From NCBI RefSeq assembly GCF_002119665.1, contig NZ_CP021111.1, positions 1,860,001 to 1,924,000 of the forward strand: 64,000 nucleotides of DNA. Reading direction: 5' to 3'. Under the pieces are notes generated by a model that was not told the DNA's origin, searched no databases, and saw nothing but the letters and a program-made list of their open reading frames with translations. Both the position numbers and the translations under genes were made by a program. Source of the DNA: Bordetella genomosp. 13. GTDB taxonomy: Bacteria > Pseudomonadota > Gammaproteobacteria > Burkholderiales > Burkholderiaceae_B. Positions 50,310 to 60,188 of this stretch are shown piece after piece (within the stretch, counting starts at the first letter, position 1; each line of letters begins with the position of its first letter).

Positions 50310-51437
50310 GTGACCCGTATCGACGACCCCACCCACGACCACGAAGTCGGCCAGGCCGACGCCACCCAGGACACCACCCGCGTCGACGACGTGCGCATCG
50401 GCGCCGTGCGTCCGCTGATCTCGCCCGCCCTGCTGCTGGACGAGCTGCCCGTGCCCGACGCCCTGCTGGACCAGGTCGAGGACAGCCGGGCGCGCATCGC
50501 CGACGTGCTGCACGGCCGTGACGACCGGCTGGTGGCCGTGGTCGGTCCCTGTTCCATTCACGACCATGGCCAGGCCATGGAGTATGCGCGGCATCTCAAA
50601 CAGGCGGCCGACGCGCTGGCCGACGATCTGCTGGTGGTGATGCGGGTCTACTTCGAGAAGCCGCGCACCACGGTGGGGTGGAAAGGCTACATCAACGATC
50701 CGCGCCTGGACGGCAGCTTCCGCATCAACGAGGGCCTGCGCCGCGCCCGCGAACTGCTGCTCGAGATCGGCGGCCTGGGCCTGCCGGTGGGCACCGAGTT
50801 CCTGGACCTGCTCAGCCCGCAGTTCATCGCCGACCTGGTGGCGTGGGGCGCCATCGGCGCCCGCACCACCGAAAGCCAGAGCCACCGCCAGCTGGCGTCC
50901 GGCCTGAGCTGCCCGCTGGGCTTCAAGAACGGCACCGACGGCGGCATCCAGGTGGCGGCCGACGCCATCGTCGCCTCGCGCGCCAGCCATGCCTTCATGG
51001 GCATGACCAAGATGGGCATGGCGGCCATATTCGAAACGCGCGGCAACGACGACACCCACGTCATCCTGCGTGGCGGCAAGCAAGGCGCCAACTACGACCG
51101 CGCCAGCATCGACGCCTGCTGCGCCGCGCTGCAGAAGGCCGACCTGCGCCCGCAGGTCATGGTGGATTGCTCGCACGCCAACTCCAACAAATCGCACGAG
51201 CGCCAGGTGGACGTGGCGCGCGACCTGGCCGGACAGATCGCCGCGGGCGACCGGCGCATCGTCGGCGTCATGATCGAAAGCCACCTCGAGGGCGGCCGCC
51301 AGGATCTGAAACCCGGCGTGTCCTTGCGCCACGGCGTGTCCATCACCGACGCGTGCCTGGGCTGGGCGCAGACCGAGCCGCTGCTGCACGAACTGGCCGC
51401 GGCGGTGCGCGAGCGCCGCGGCGCTGGCAGCCGCTAA
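50310..51437 (+). CDS. aroG: 3-deoxy-7-phosphoheptulonate (DAHP) synthase, class I
   Basis: This 375-residue enzyme condenses phosphoenolpyruvate and erythrose 4-phosphate, the first step of the shikimate pathway. Class I alpha motifs are VVGPCSIHD, MRVYFEKPRTTVGWKG, GTEFLDLLSPQF, GARTTESQSHRQLASG and DCSHANSNK with the metal-binding residues. I start at the GTG at 50310: GGAG lies seven bases upstream and the family N-terminus begins there. The aromatic amino acid giving feedback control cannot be assigned from what I see. Confidence 0.93.
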   Translation: MTRIDDPTHDHEVGQADATQDTTRVDDVRIGAVRPLISPALLLDELPVPDALLDQVEDSRARIADVLHGRDDRLVAVVGPCSIHDHGQAMEYARHLKQAADALADDLLVVMRVYFEKPRTTVGWKGYINDPRLDGSFRINEGLRRARELLLEIGGLGLPVGTEFLDLLSPQFIADLVAWGAIGARTTESQSHRQLASGLSCPLGFKNGTDGGIQVAADAIVASRASHAFMGMTKMGMAAIFETRGNDDTHVILRGGKQGANYDRASIDACCAALQKADLRPQVMVDCSHANSNKSHERQVDVARDLAGQIAAGDRRIVGVMIESHLEGGRQDLKPGVSLRHGVSITDACLGWAQTEPLLHELAAAVRERRGAGSR

Positions 51438-51530
51438 AAGTAACAACCAGGGCGGGTCGTACCGGCTCCGGATCGTCTTCCTTCCACTATGATGACGATT
51501 CGGTTTCACCCCCCAGTACGAGGAGCCCCC

Positions 51531-51890
51531 ATGATCCGGAAACTGATCCCCGTCGTCCTGCTGGCCACCCTGGCCGCCTGCAGCAGCGGCACGCAGCGCA
51601 CGGGCGATACGCCCACCCCGTCGAGCCAGTCGGCGCCGTCCGCCTCCGCATCGGGGTCCCAGATGGGCGCGCCGAGCAGCTCCCGCCAGGTATGCGATTC
51701 GCAGCGCGTGCAGAACATGCTGGGCCAGACCTATTCCGAAGCCGTCGCCCAGTCGGCGCGCAACGGTTCGGGTTCGAAATCGGTCCGCGTGCTCAAGCCC
51801 GGCCAGGTCATGACCATGGAATACGACGAAGCCCGCCTCAACATCATCCTGAATGGCAGCGGCGCCATCGAGGCGCTGCGCTGCGGCTGA
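51531..51890 (+). CDS. I78-family peptidase inhibitor lipoprotein
   Basis: This 119-residue protein has a lipoprotein signal (LLATLAACSS, Cys about 17), a low-complexity Ser/Thr/Pro linker, and a C-terminal domain with VCDSQRVQNMLGQ and TMEYDEARLNIIL typical of the I78 (potato-inhibitor-I-like bacterial) family. It is likely membrane-anchored in the periplasm and may inhibit serine proteases. GAGGAG before the ATG at 51531 decides against an in-frame ATG at 51489. Confidence 0.85.
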   Translation: MIRKLIPVVLLATLAACSSGTQRTGDTPTPSSQSAPSASASGSQMGAPSSSRQVCDSQRVQNMLGQTYSEAVAQSARNGSGSKSVRVLKPGQVMTMEYDEARLNIILNGSGAIEALRCG

Positions 51891-51915
51891 GGCCGCCTTC
51901 CCGCACCGCTGCGGC

Positions 51916-51938
51916 CTTGCCTGACAGGATCAGGCAAG
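51916..51938 (+). terminator. Hairpin after I78 lipoprotein gene
   Basis: CTTGCCTGA and TCAGGCAAG form a perfect nine-pair stem around a five-base loop 26 bases past the stop. The following bases are not T-rich, so termination is uncertain. Confidence 0.45.
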
Positions 51939-52020
51939 AATCGAACAGTAATCGGCATTGCGGTGCAACAAGCGGTTTTCCTATGCTACGTCACGGTACG
52001 ACCAGCAGAGGAAATCCGCG

Positions 52021-52479
52021 ATGCTTACACTCGATATCAACGGAAAGGCCACGTCCCTGGACGTCCCGGCAGAGATGCCTCTGCTGTGGGCGCTGCGCGA
52101 CGCCGCCGACCTCACGGGAACCAAATACGGCTGCGGCATGGGCCTGTGCGGCGCGTGCACGGTCCACGTCGACGGAGCGGCCGTGCGCTCCTGCATCACG
52201 CCCGCCTCCGCCGTCGCGGGACAGCGCGTCACGACCATCGAGGGCGCGGGCGCCGACAGGGTTGGGCAAGCCGTGCAAAACGCATGGCGTGAACTGGACG
52301 TGGCCCAATGCGGCTATTGCCAGTCCGGCCAGATCATGGCCGCGGTCAGCCTGCTGCGCCAGCATTCCCGTCCCACCGACGCCCAGATAGACGACGCCAT
52401 GCGCGGCAATCTGTGCCGCTGCGCAACCTATGGCCGCATTCGCGCGGCCATTCACCACGCCGCCGCGGCCCTTGCCTGA
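52021..52479 (+). CDS. Molybdenum hydroxylase 2Fe-2S subunit (IorA type)
   Basis: This 152-residue subunit carries two 2Fe-2S clusters. The plant-ferredoxin-like cluster uses Cys38, Cys43, Cys46 and Cys58 (YGCGMGLCGACT...RSC). The second uses CGYCQSGQ and NLCRCATY. It passes electrons from the molybdenum subunit encoded next. Such two-subunit enzymes hydroxylate N-heterocycles or oxidise aldehydes; isoquinoline 1-oxidoreductase is the reference. GAGGAA precedes the ATG. It is the first of four genes that include xdhC and an AraC regulator. Confidence 0.93.
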   Translation: MLTLDINGKATSLDVPAEMPLLWALRDAADLTGTKYGCGMGLCGACTVHVDGAAVRSCITPASAVAGQRVTTIEGAGADRVGQAVQNAWRELDVAQCGYCQSGQIMAAVSLLRQHSRPTDAQIDDAMRGNLCRCATYGRIRAAIHHAAAALA

Positions 52480-52488
52480 GGAGCCTCC

Positions 52489-54729
52489 ATGGACAGCTAC
52501 GTCGTATTGCCCGAACACCCCATCCACAACGTCAGCCGCCGCCGCTTCATGCACGCCGCCGGCGGCCTGGTGCTGGGCATGAGCATCGGCGCGGTCGCCC
52601 CGCGCGCCGCTTCGGCCCGCACCGCCGCCGATACCACGGCGGCCTTCTCGCCCAACGCCTTCGTGCGCATTGGCGCCGACGGCTGGATCACGGTGCTGGC
52701 CAAGCACCTCGAGATGGGCCAGGGGGTGTACACCGGCCTGGCCACGCTGGTGGCAGAAGAGATGGACGCCGACTGGCGCCAGGTGCGCGTGGAAGGCGCG
52801 CCCGCCAATGCCGCCCTGTATCGCAATGGCCTGCTGGGCGTGCAGGGTACCGGCGGCAGCACCGCCATGGCCGACTCATACCTGCCCATGCGCCGCGCCG
52901 GCGCTGCCGCGCGCGCCATGCTCGTCCAGGCCGCCGCGCAGCAATGGCAGGTGCCGGCGGAAGAGATCACGGTCAGCGAAGGCGTGCTGCGGCACGCCGC
53001 CACGCAGCGCCAGGCGGGATTCGGGCAGATGGCCGGCGCGGCCGCCGCCCTGCCCGCCGTGCAAGAGCCGCGGCTGAAGACGCCCGCCGAGTTCAAGCTG
53101 ATCGGCAAGGAAAGCCTGCGCCGCACCGACGGCCCGGCCAAGACCAACGGCACCGCGGTCTACACGCAGGACTTCAAACTGCCCGGCATGCTGGTCGCCG
53201 TGGTGGCCCATCCCACGCGCTTCGGCGCGCGGCTGGCCGGCTACGACGCCAAGGCGGCGCGCGCGGTGCCCGGCGTGCGGGCCGTCGTCGAGTTTCCGCC
53301 CACCCCGCACGGCGCGGGCGGCGTGGCGGTGCTGGCCGACAACACCTGGGCCGCACGCACCGGCCGCGATGCGCTGCAGGCGCGCTGGGACGACAGCGAG
53401 GCCTACCGCCTGGGATCGGCCGAGATACTCGAGCAGTACCGCGCCGCCGCCGCGACGCCCGGCGCCGTGGCGGCGCGCCGCGGCGACGTCGAGGCGGCCT
53501 TTGCCGGCGCCGCGCGCGTCATCGAGGCCGACTACCACGTGCCCTACCTGGCCCATGCCGCCATGGAGCCGCTGAACTGCCTGGTGCGCCTGGAAGAGCG
53601 GCGCTGCGACATCTGGAACGGCGAGCAGTTCCAGACCTCGGACCAGGCGGCGGTGGCACGCTATCTGGGACTGCCCGTGGGCAGCGTCACGCTGACCCAG
53701 CTGTATTCGGGCGGCAGCTTCGGCCGGCGCGCCAATCCGCATGCCGACTACCTGATCGAGGCAGTGGCCATCGCGCGCGCCGCGCGCCGCCAGGGGCTGC
53801 ACGTTCCCATCAAGCTGGTCTGGACCCGCGAGGACGACATGCGGGCCGGCTACTACCGCCCCATGAACCTGCATCGCGCCCGCCTGGCGCTGGACGCGGA
53901 CGGCCGCCTGATCGGCTGGCATGCGCGGCTGGTGGGCCAGTCGGTGCTGGCCGACACCCCGCTGGCGGGCCTGGTGAAAGACGGCATCGACCCCACGTCG
54001 GTGGAGGGCCAGGCCGACCTGCCTTACGCCATCCCGAACCTGCAGGTCGAACTGCACACGCCGCGCGACGTACGCGTGCCCGTGCTGTGGTATCGATCGG
54101 TGGGCCACACCCACACCGCCTTCTCGGCCGAGACCCTCATCGACGAGGCGGCCGCCGCGGCGGGCGCAGACCCCGTCGCCTATCGCGACGCGCTGCTCGC
54201 CCGCCATCCGCGTCATCGCCGCACCCTGGCGCTGGCGGCACGACAGGCCGGCTGGGACCGGCCGCTGGCCCCGGGCAAGCTCGGCACCCGGCGCGGCCGC
54301 GGCGTGGCCGTGCACGCCTCGTTCGGCAGCGTGGTGGCGCAGGTGGCCGAAGTGACCGTGGCGGCCGACGGCAGCTTCAAGGTGGACCGCGTCGTCTGCG
54401 CCGTGGATTGCGGCGTGGCCATCAACCCCGACGTGGTGCGGGCGCAAATGGAGGGCGGCATCGGCTTCGGCCTGGCGTCCTGCCTGCACGGAGCCATTAC
54501 ACTCGAGGACGGGGAAGTGCAGCAGAGCAACTTCCACGATTATCCGGTGCTGCGCATCGACGAGATGCCCGCCGTCGAAGTGCATATCGTGCCGTCCGGC
54601 GAACTGCCCACCGGGGTCGGCGAACCCGGCGTGCCGCCGGTGGCGCCCGCCGTGGCCAATGCCTTGCATCATGCCGTGGGCCGGCGCGTGCGCACGCTGC
54701 CGATGGGCACTACGTTGAAACCAGTCTGA
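52489..54729 (+). CDS. Molybdopterin-binding hydroxylase large subunit (IorB type)
   Basis: This 746-residue subunit binds the molybdenum cofactor. It begins with a twin-arginine signal ([19 protein letters not shown]), so the holoenzyme is probably exported folded to the periplasm. [19 protein letters not shown] is the cofactor-domain motif, and [19 protein letters not shown] near the C-terminus has the active-site glutamate. No cytochrome domain is fused, so the electron acceptor is not encoded here. The small subunit precedes it by nine bases. The substrate (N-heterocycle or aldehyde) cannot be told from sequence. Confidence 0.93.
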   Translation: MDSYVVLPEHPIHNVSRRRFMHAAGGLVLGMSIGAVAPRAASARTAADTTAAFSPNAFVRIGADGWITVLAKHLEMGQGVYTGLATLVAEEMDADWRQVRVEGAPANAALYRNGLLGVQGTGGSTAMADSYLPMRRAGAAARAMLVQAAAQQWQVPAEEITVSEGVLRHAATQRQAGFGQMAGAAAALPAVQEPRLKTPAEFKLIGKESLRRTDGPAKTNGTAVYTQDFKLPGMLVAVVAHPTRFGARLAGYDAKAARAVPGVRAVVEFPPTPHGAGGVAVLADNTWAARTGRDALQARWDDSEAYRLGSAEILEQYRAAAATPGAVAARRGDVEAAFAGAARVIEADYHVPYLAHAAMEPLNCLVRLEERRCDIWNGEQFQTSDQAAVARYLGLPVGSVTLTQLYSGGSFGRRANPHADYLIEAVAIARAARRQGLHVPIKLVWTREDDMRAGYYRPMNLHRARLALDADGRLIGWHARLVGQSVLADTPLAGLVKDGIDPTSVEGQADLPYAIPNLQVELHTPRDVRVPVLWYRSVGHTHTAFSAETLIDEAAAAAGADPVAYRDALLARHPRHRRTLALAARQAGWDRPLAPGKLGTRRGRGVAVHASFGSVVAQVAEVTVAADGSFKVDRVVCAVDCGVAINPDVVRAQMEGGIGFGLASCLHGAITLEDGEVQQSNFHDYPVLRIDEMPAVEVHIVPSGELPTGVGEPGVPPVAPAVANALHHAVGRRVRTLPMGTTLKPV

Positions 54730-54743
54730 ACAGGAGTCTCGCC

Positions 54744-55772
54744 ATGCACGCCGCCGATCTGAACGTACTGCTCGCCTGCCGCGACTGGATGGCGCTGGAC
54801 CGCAAGGTCGTGCTGCTGACGGTCGTGCGCACCTGGGGTTCCTCGCCCCGCCCGCCCGGCGCCATGATGGCCATCCGCGAGGACGGCGTGGTCAGCGGCT
54901 CGGTATCGGGCGGCTGTATCGAGGACGACCTGATCGACAAGGTCCGCAGCCAGGGCATCGCCGCCCTGTGCCCCGGCGACCGCCCCGCCGTCGCCACGTA
55001 CGGCGTGAAGGCCGAGGACGCGCACCGCTTCGGCCTGCCCTGCGGCGGCACGCTGCAGCTGGTAATGGAGCCCCTGGCGGCCCGCAGCCGCGTCGACGAA
55101 CTGGTGGCGCGGCTGGAACAGCGCGATTCGATCTGCCGCGCGGTGGACATGCGCAGCGGCGACGTCACCCTGGGCGCGGCGCCCGCGGATGCCGAGCCGC
55201 AGCTGCAGGAAGACCGGTTCTCCTGCGTGCTGGGGCCGCGCCATCGCCTGATCGTGATCGGCGCGGGACAGTTGTCGCGCTACCTGTGCGAGATCGCGGT
55301 GGGCCTGAATTTCGACGTCACCGTGTGCGACCCCCGCGAGGAGTACCGCGCGCAGTGGAACGTGCCTGGCGTCCGCATCACGCATGACATGCCCGACGAC
55401 GTGGTGCTGGCGGCCAAGCCCGATGCGCGCACCGCCATCGTGGCCCTCACCCACGACCCCAAACTCGACGACATGGCGCTGATCTACGCGCTGCAGTCCG
55501 AGGCCTTCTACGTGGGCGCGCTGGGGTCGCGCGTGAACAACGCCAAGCGCGTCGAACGCCTGCGCGAGCATTTCGACCTGACCGAGGCGCAGCTCTCGCG
55601 CCTGCACGGGCCGGCGGGGCTGTACATCGGCAGCCGCACGCCCCCCGAGATCGCCCTGTCCATCCTGGCCGAGATCGTCGCGCAGAAGAATGGCGTGGCG
55701 CTGCCCGGCGAGGTCGCGGTGGGCACCGCGAAGAACGCGCTGGCACGCGAGGCCGGCGGCCGCGCCGCATGA
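54744..55772 (+). CDS. xdhC: XdhC-family molybdenum-cofactor insertion factor
   Basis: This 342-residue cytoplasmic chaperone loads sulfurated molybdenum cofactor into hydroxylases. The N-terminal XdhC/CoxI domain has TWGSSPRPPGAMMAI and SGSVSGGCIEDDL; a C-terminal Rossmann domain has VIGAGQLSRYLC, ALTHDPKLDDMAL and YVGALGSR. It lies 14 bases after the large subunit, with AGGAG at the site, and its stop overlaps the AraC gene by four bases, so all four genes are one operon. Confidence 0.93.
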   Translation: MHAADLNVLLACRDWMALDRKVVLLTVVRTWGSSPRPPGAMMAIREDGVVSGSVSGGCIEDDLIDKVRSQGIAALCPGDRPAVATYGVKAEDAHRFGLPCGGTLQLVMEPLAARSRVDELVARLEQRDSICRAVDMRSGDVTLGAAPADAEPQLQEDRFSCVLGPRHRLIVIGAGQLSRYLCEIAVGLNFDVTVCDPREEYRAQWNVPGVRITHDMPDDVVLAAKPDARTAIVALTHDPKLDDMALIYALQSEAFYVGALGSRVNNAKRVERLREHFDLTEAQLSRLHGPAGLYIGSRTPPEIALSILAEIVAQKNGVALPGEVAVGTAKNALAREAGGRAA

Positions 55773-56770
55773 GCGCCGACCCGCGGTCACTGCCGATGGA
55801 CCGGCCCGGGTTGCGGCTGCAGCCGCGGCCCGATGCGCGGCCCCTGCCGCTGCCGGGTCAGTCAGACCTCGTCGCCCTCATCGCACGCCACGCGCCGGCC
55901 GATGGGTCGACGCGCACGCCGGTGCCCGGCCTGAGCCTTCATCACGCCTCCGCGCCCACCGAGAAGACGCACGGCGTGGTGCGCCCCTCGCTGGCCGTGA
56001 TGGCGCAAGGCGCCAAGCGCGTCGAACTGGGCAGCGAGGTGCACGAGTACACCAGCGGGCAGTTCCTGCTCAGCTCGGTGGACCTGCCGGTGGCCTCGCG
56101 CATCACGCTGGCCAGCAGCGGCACGCCTTATCTGTGCATGGGGTTCGACCTGGACATCCAGCGCATCGCGGACCTGATGAGCCAGATGGACTGCGCGCCC
56201 CGGGCCGAGGGCGGAGCGGCGCCGCGCGCCCTGGCGACCGCCCAGCTGGATGCCGGACTGCTGGAGGCGCTGATGCGCCTGGCCCGCCTGCTGGATACTC
56301 CCGACGAGATCCCCGTGATGGCGCCGCTGATCGAACGCGAGGTCCACTATCGCCTGCTCAAGGGCGAGCTGGGCCAGCGTCTGTGCCACATCGTGCTGAA
56401 CCACGGCGCCATGAACCAGATCTCGCGCGCCATCGACTGGCTCAAGCGCCACTACACCGACCCGCTGCGCATCGACGACCTGGCGCAGCGCGTCAACATG
56501 AGCGCGTCCTCGCTGCATCATCACTTTAAGTCCTTGACGGCGATGAGCCCGCTGCAATACCAGAAGCAGCTGCGGCTGCACGAGGCAAGGCGGCTGATGC
56601 TGGCCGAGATGCTGGACGCGGCCACCGCCGCGCACCGCGTCGGCTACGAAAGCGCCTCGCAGTTCAGCCGCGAGTACAGTCGCATGTATGGCGCGCCGCC
56701 GGTGCGCGACGTGGCGCGGCTGCGCGATGCGGGCTGGGGAACGGGCGCGATGGCCGCAGGCCGCGGCTAG
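55769..56770 (+). CDS. AraC-family regulator of the molybdenum hydroxylase operon
   Basis: This 333-residue regulator has an N-terminal cupin-like AraC_N domain (RPSLAVMAQGAKRVELG and PYLCMGFDLD) and two C-terminal helix-turn-helices (IDDLAQRVNMSASSLHHHF and AAHRVGYESASQFSREY). Overlap with xdhC makes it part of the operon it probably controls. Its inducer may be the enzyme substrate; this is inferred. A short non-coding stretch with the tandem motif CGCCCGAAGCCG follows. Confidence 0.92.
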   Translation: MSADPRSLPMDRPGLRLQPRPDARPLPLPGQSDLVALIARHAPADGSTRTPVPGLSLHHASAPTEKTHGVVRPSLAVMAQGAKRVELGSEVHEYTSGQFLLSSVDLPVASRITLASSGTPYLCMGFDLDIQRIADLMSQMDCAPRAEGGAAPRALATAQLDAGLLEALMRLARLLDTPDEIPVMAPLIEREVHYRLLKGELGQRLCHIVLNHGAMNQISRAIDWLKRHYTDPLRIDDLAQRVNMSASSLHHHFKSLTAMSPLQYQKQLRLHEARRLMLAEMLDAATAAHRVGYESASQFSREYSRMYGAPPVRDVARLRDAGWGTGAMAAGRG

Positions 56771-56852
56771 GCAGCCCGAAACCCGCCGCTACGACGCCCG
56801 AAGCCGCGGCGCCCGAAGCCGACCCATCGTCGCGCGCCGGATCATTCCCGCA

Positions 56853-57770
56853 TCATTCCTCGCCGCGGCGCGCCTGCGACAGCGCCACCGTCAGCTGCGC
56901 CACCTTCTTTTTCAACGCATCGCGTTCCTGCGTGAGTTCGGCCACGCGCTGCGCCAGGCGGGTCAGCTCCGCCGGATAGTCCTCGACGTTCTCGGGCAGC
57001 GGCGGCGGCTCGGGCGGCTCCGGCAGCGGCCGCGCGGCAGCGGCCAACGCTCGCGCCTCGCGGGCCGCTTCGCGCAGCGACTTGGCGCCGCCGCTGGCGG
57101 CCGCGGCCTGGCGGTCCACGGGCAGGCTGGCCACCGCGGCGGCCGCATTGATCGACAGGTCGCCCGCCCGCACCGCGCGCAGCACCTCGGGGGTGGCCTG
57201 GCGCTGGATCTTCTCGATCTGGCCCAGCGCCACGCTGCTCAGCCGCGCTTCGCGGGCCATGGCCTGGCGCGACGGCACCGGCACGGCGGCGGCGGGCTGA
57301 CGCGCCGCGTGCACCGCCTGCGCGACCGGGGCCGTGCGCGAATCGCCCTCCTGGTCCCATGGCGGCGAGCCGTCGTCGGCCTGGCCCGTGGGCGCCGCGG
57401 CTGCCCCCGCGGCATCCTCGGCGGCCTGTGACGGCGCCTGCGCGCGCATTTGCAGGATTTCCTTCTTGCGCAGCACCAGCACGCCCCGCTGGAAATCCGA
57501 CACGCTGCGACGCCCCAGGTGGTTCTCTATCATCCACAGCCGCACGTCGTCCATGCTGCGAAAGCGATCGTTCTGCACGGTGTTGAAGGCAATGCCATGC
57601 TTCTGGCAGATCTCGTAGCGGTTGTGCCCGTCGACCAGCAGGTCGCCCCACAGCACCAGCGCGTCGCGGCACCCTTCGGCCAGCAGGCTGCGTTCCAGCG
57701 TGGCGTACTCGTCCGGCGTCAGCGGTTCGATATACGCGCGCAGTTCTTCTTCGATACGTATCGTCGTCAT
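56853..57770 (-). CDS. Orphan ParB-like protein with coiled-coil C-terminus
   Basis: This 305-residue protein has an N-terminal ParB/sulfiredoxin-fold domain (LLVDGHNRYEICQKHG near residue 45) in which the usual GERRxR box of chromosomal ParB is replaced by GHNRYEI. A helix-turn-helix-like region follows (AREARLSSVALGQIEKI, AGDLSINAAAAVASLP). The last 40 residues look coiled-coil (VAELTQERDALKKKVAQL). There is no parA, parS-like cluster or replication gene nearby. It resembles plasmid- or island-type ParB-like regulators; its role here is unknown. Confidence 0.82.
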   Translation of the reverse strand: MTTIRIEEELRAYIEPLTPDEYATLERSLLAEGCRDALVLWGDLLVDGHNRYEICQKHGIAFNTVQNDRFRSMDDVRLWMIENHLGRRSVSDFQRGVLVLRKKEILQMRAQAPSQAAEDAAGAAAAPTGQADDGSPPWDQEGDSRTAPVAQAVHAARQPAAAVPVPSRQAMAREARLSSVALGQIEKIQRQATPEVLRAVRAGDLSINAAAAVASLPVDRQAAAASGGAKSLREAAREARALAAAARPLPEPPEPPPLPENVEDYPAELTRLAQRVAELTQERDALKKKVAQLTVALSQARRGEE

Positions 57771-57812
57771 AGTCCTGAAAATGGAACCCGGGAGCCCGCG
57801 GCGCGGGGCGCC

Positions 57813-58451
57813 CTATGCCTGGTCGTCGGCCGACGGCAATCCCTGCAGCGCGTCCTGGACGATGCGCAGGCGCGCCAGTGGGTCGTCCATGGCCAGCAGC
57901 CGCGCCTTGTCCGCCGGTGGCAGGGGCAGCAGCTCGGCCCAGCGGTCCGCCACCCAGCCGCTGTCGTCCAGCCGGAACGGCGGCGCCAGCGGCATGGCCT
58001 GGGCCGGCACGCCGTCGCGCTGCATGCCGGCGATCAGCCTGCCCAGCGCATCGGCGCTGGGCTGCAGCGTGCGCGGAACCGGCACGGCGGGCGCTTCGGG
58101 CAGCAGCTCGGCCTCGCCCATCCACAGCCCGTAGCGGCCCTGCCGCGCCGCGGCCAGGCGAAAGCGCGTCGTGCCCGTGCACGACAGTTCGAGCAAGGCC
58201 GGCGTGGGGGCGTCGCATTGCAGGATGCGCGCCATGGTGCCCACCGTGGCCAGCGTTTCCGTGCCTTCCGGCGTGCGCACCTCGCGGCCGGACAGCAGCA
58301 CGACGACGCCGAAGCCGGTGTCGTCGGCCAGGCAGCGCTTGACCATGTCGAGGTACCGCACCTCGAAGACGCGCAGATGCATCGTTCCGCCGGGGAACAA
58401 GGCGGTGGAAAGCGGAAACAGGGGAATCTCGGCCATATGCAATGATGACAT
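57813..58451 (-). CDS. LON N-terminal (LonSB) domain protein
   Basis: This 212-residue protein consists of the substrate-recognition domain of Lon protease without ATPase or protease domains. IPLFPLSTALFPGG and LRVFEVRYLDMVKRCL are the family motifs, and FGVVVLLSG follows. Stand-alone LonSB proteins are common in proteobacteria and of unknown biochemical role. Starts at 58451 or 58436 (MAEIPLFPL) are both possible; neither has a good ribosome site. The ParB-like gene begins 42 bases downstream on the same strand. Confidence 0.87.
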   Translation of the reverse strand: MSSLHMAEIPLFPLSTALFPGGTMHLRVFEVRYLDMVKRCLADDTGFGVVVLLSGREVRTPEGTETLATVGTMARILQCDAPTPALLELSCTGTTRFRLAAARQGRYGLWMGEAELLPEAPAVPVPRTLQPSADALGRLIAGMQRDGVPAQAMPLAPPFRLDDSGWVADRWAELLPLPPADKARLLAMDDPLARLRIVQDALQGLPSADDQA

Positions 58452-58714
58452 GAAGACCGTGGCAAGGCCGGCCCGCCTGCGACGATCTCATCCAGGGCCT
58501 GACAGGGCTGGACGGGCCAGGTCCAGTGTACGACGCCGCCGGGGGGAATGGTTCACGGTCCTCCCGGACGCCGGTCGGCCCGGGGCGGCGGCTGGCGGGC
58601 TCATCTGTCGGGCCATCGGCGGGCCGCCGGTTGCCAACGCGCCCTGCCCGCCCTTCTAATGCAGCCTGACGCGCCGCGCGATACGCGGCGGCGCAGGCCA
58701 CGGAGACACATCGC

Positions 58715-60160
58715 ATGACGCACGGCATCGAAGGCCGAAAACGCTGGTGGGCATTGGCAGTCCTGTGCCTGGGAGTTTTGATGATCGTGCTGGACACGAC
58801 CATCGTGAACGTGGCGCTGCCCTCCATCCGGGCCGACCTGCAATTCACCGAGACCGCCCTGGTATGGGTGGTGAACGCCTACATGCTGACGTTCGGCGGC
58901 TTCCTGCTGCTGGGCGGGCGCCTGGGCGACCTGTTTGGCCACCGCCGCGTGTTCCTGGCCGGCATCACGCTGTTCACCGTGGCGTCGCTGGCCTGTGGCG
59001 TGGCCGGGTCGCAGCACATGCTCGTGGCCGCGCGCGCGGTGCAGGGACTGGGCGGCGCCGTCGTGTCGGCGGTATCGCTGTCGCTCATCATGACGCTGTT
59101 CACCGAACCCGCCGAACGCGCCAAGGCCATGGGCGTCTACGGGTTCGTGTGCGCGGGCGGAGGCAGCATCGGGGTGCTGCTGGGCGGATTGCTGACCAGC
59201 TCCCTCAGCTGGCACTGGATCTTCCTGGTCAACCTGCCCATCGGCGTGGCCGTGTACGCGCTGTGCGTGGCGCTGCTGCCGCGCGGCCAGGGCCAGGGCC
59301 GGGCCGGCGGCGCGAAGCTGGACACGGGCGGAGCCGTGACCGTGACGCTGGCCTTGATGCTGGCCGTGTACGCCGTGGTCAACGGCAACGAGGCCGGCTG
59401 GACCTCGGCGCAGTCCATCGGCCTGCTGGCCGCCGCGGTGGCGCTGTTCGCCGTGTTTCTCGTCATCGAGTCGCGGGTGGCGAACCCGCTGATGCCGCTG
59501 GGGCTGTTCCGGCTGCGCAACGTGGCCGCGGCCAACGTGATCGCCGTGCTGTGGGCGGCCGGCATGTTCGCCTGGTTCTTCATCTCGGCCCTGTACCTGC
59601 AATTGGTGCTGGGCTATGACGCCATGGACGTAGGCCTGGCCTTCCTGCCGGCCAACCTCATCATGGGCGTGTTCTCGCTGGGGGTCTCGGCCTGGCTGGT
59701 GATGCGCCTGGGCATACGCCTGCCTCTGGGTGGCGGCTTGCTGGTCGCCGCCACGGGGCTGCTGCTGTTCGCGCGCGCGCCCGCCGACGGCAGCTTCGCG
59801 GTGGACGTGCTGCCGGGCATGCTGTTGCTGGGCCTGGGCGGCGGCATCGCATTCAACCCGCTGCTGCTGGCCGCCATGAGCGACGTGGATACCCACGAGT
59901 CCGGCCTGGCCTCGGGCGTGGTGAATACCGCCTTCATGATGGGCGGCTCGCTGGGCCTGGCGGTGTTGGCCAGCCTGGCCTCGGCGCGTACCGGTCATGC
60001 CATTGCCGTGGGCGCCGCCCAGGGCACGGCGCTGAACGCGGGCTATCAGCTGGCCTTCGGCGTGGGCGCGCTGTTCGCCGCGCTGGCCGGCGTGCTGGCG
60101 TTGCTTCTGGTGCGCACCCGCAATCGCGCGGCCGCCATCGATACCAGTGCGGCAGCATGA
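58715..60160 (+). CDS. MFS multidrug exporter, DHA2 (14-helix EmrB/QacA) family
   Basis: This 481-residue inner-membrane protein has 14 predicted hydrophobic segments. Motif D1 LDTTIVNVALPSIRADL is in helix 1, motif A GGRLGDLFGHRRVF follows helix 2, and motif C-like GVLLGGLLTSSLSWHWIFLVN (in part: LTSSLSWHWIFLVNLP) is in helix 5. Such proteins export drugs by proton antiport. GGAGA precedes the ATG. No EmrA-type membrane-fusion partner or regulator is adjacent. Confidence 0.93.
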   Translation: MTHGIEGRKRWWALAVLCLGVLMIVLDTTIVNVALPSIRADLQFTETALVWVVNAYMLTFGGFLLLGGRLGDLFGHRRVFLAGITLFTVASLACGVAGSQHMLVAARAVQGLGGAVVSAVSLSLIMTLFTEPAERAKAMGVYGFVCAGGGSIGVLLGGLLTSSLSWHWIFLVNLPIGVAVYALCVALLPRGQGQGRAGGAKLDTGGAVTVTLALMLAVYAVVNGNEAGWTSAQSIGLLAAAVALFAVFLVIESRVANPLMPLGLFRLRNVAAANVIAVLWAAGMFAWFFISALYLQLVLGYDAMDVGLAFLPANLIMGVFSLGVSAWLVMRLGIRLPLGGGLLVAATGLLLFARAPADGSFAVDVLPGMLLLGLGGGIAFNPLLLAAMSDVDTHESGLASGVVNTAFMMGGSLGLAVLASLASARTGHAIAVGAAQGTALNAGYQLAFGVGALFAALAGVLALLLVRTRNRAAAIDTSAAA

Positions 60161-60188
60161 CGCCGCCTTTGCCAACCGGAGGAAGACC

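Noticed and set aside
52308..54743. Open frame before xdhC giving a 1154-residue fusion
   Set aside because: Only the part from 54744 matches XdhC. The upstream part overlaps the IorA/IorB genes in another frame and has no similarity.
56795..56821. Two copies of CGCCCGAAGCCG after the AraC gene
   Set aside because: They are short and GC-rich in a small non-coding gap; chance is a sufficient explanation.
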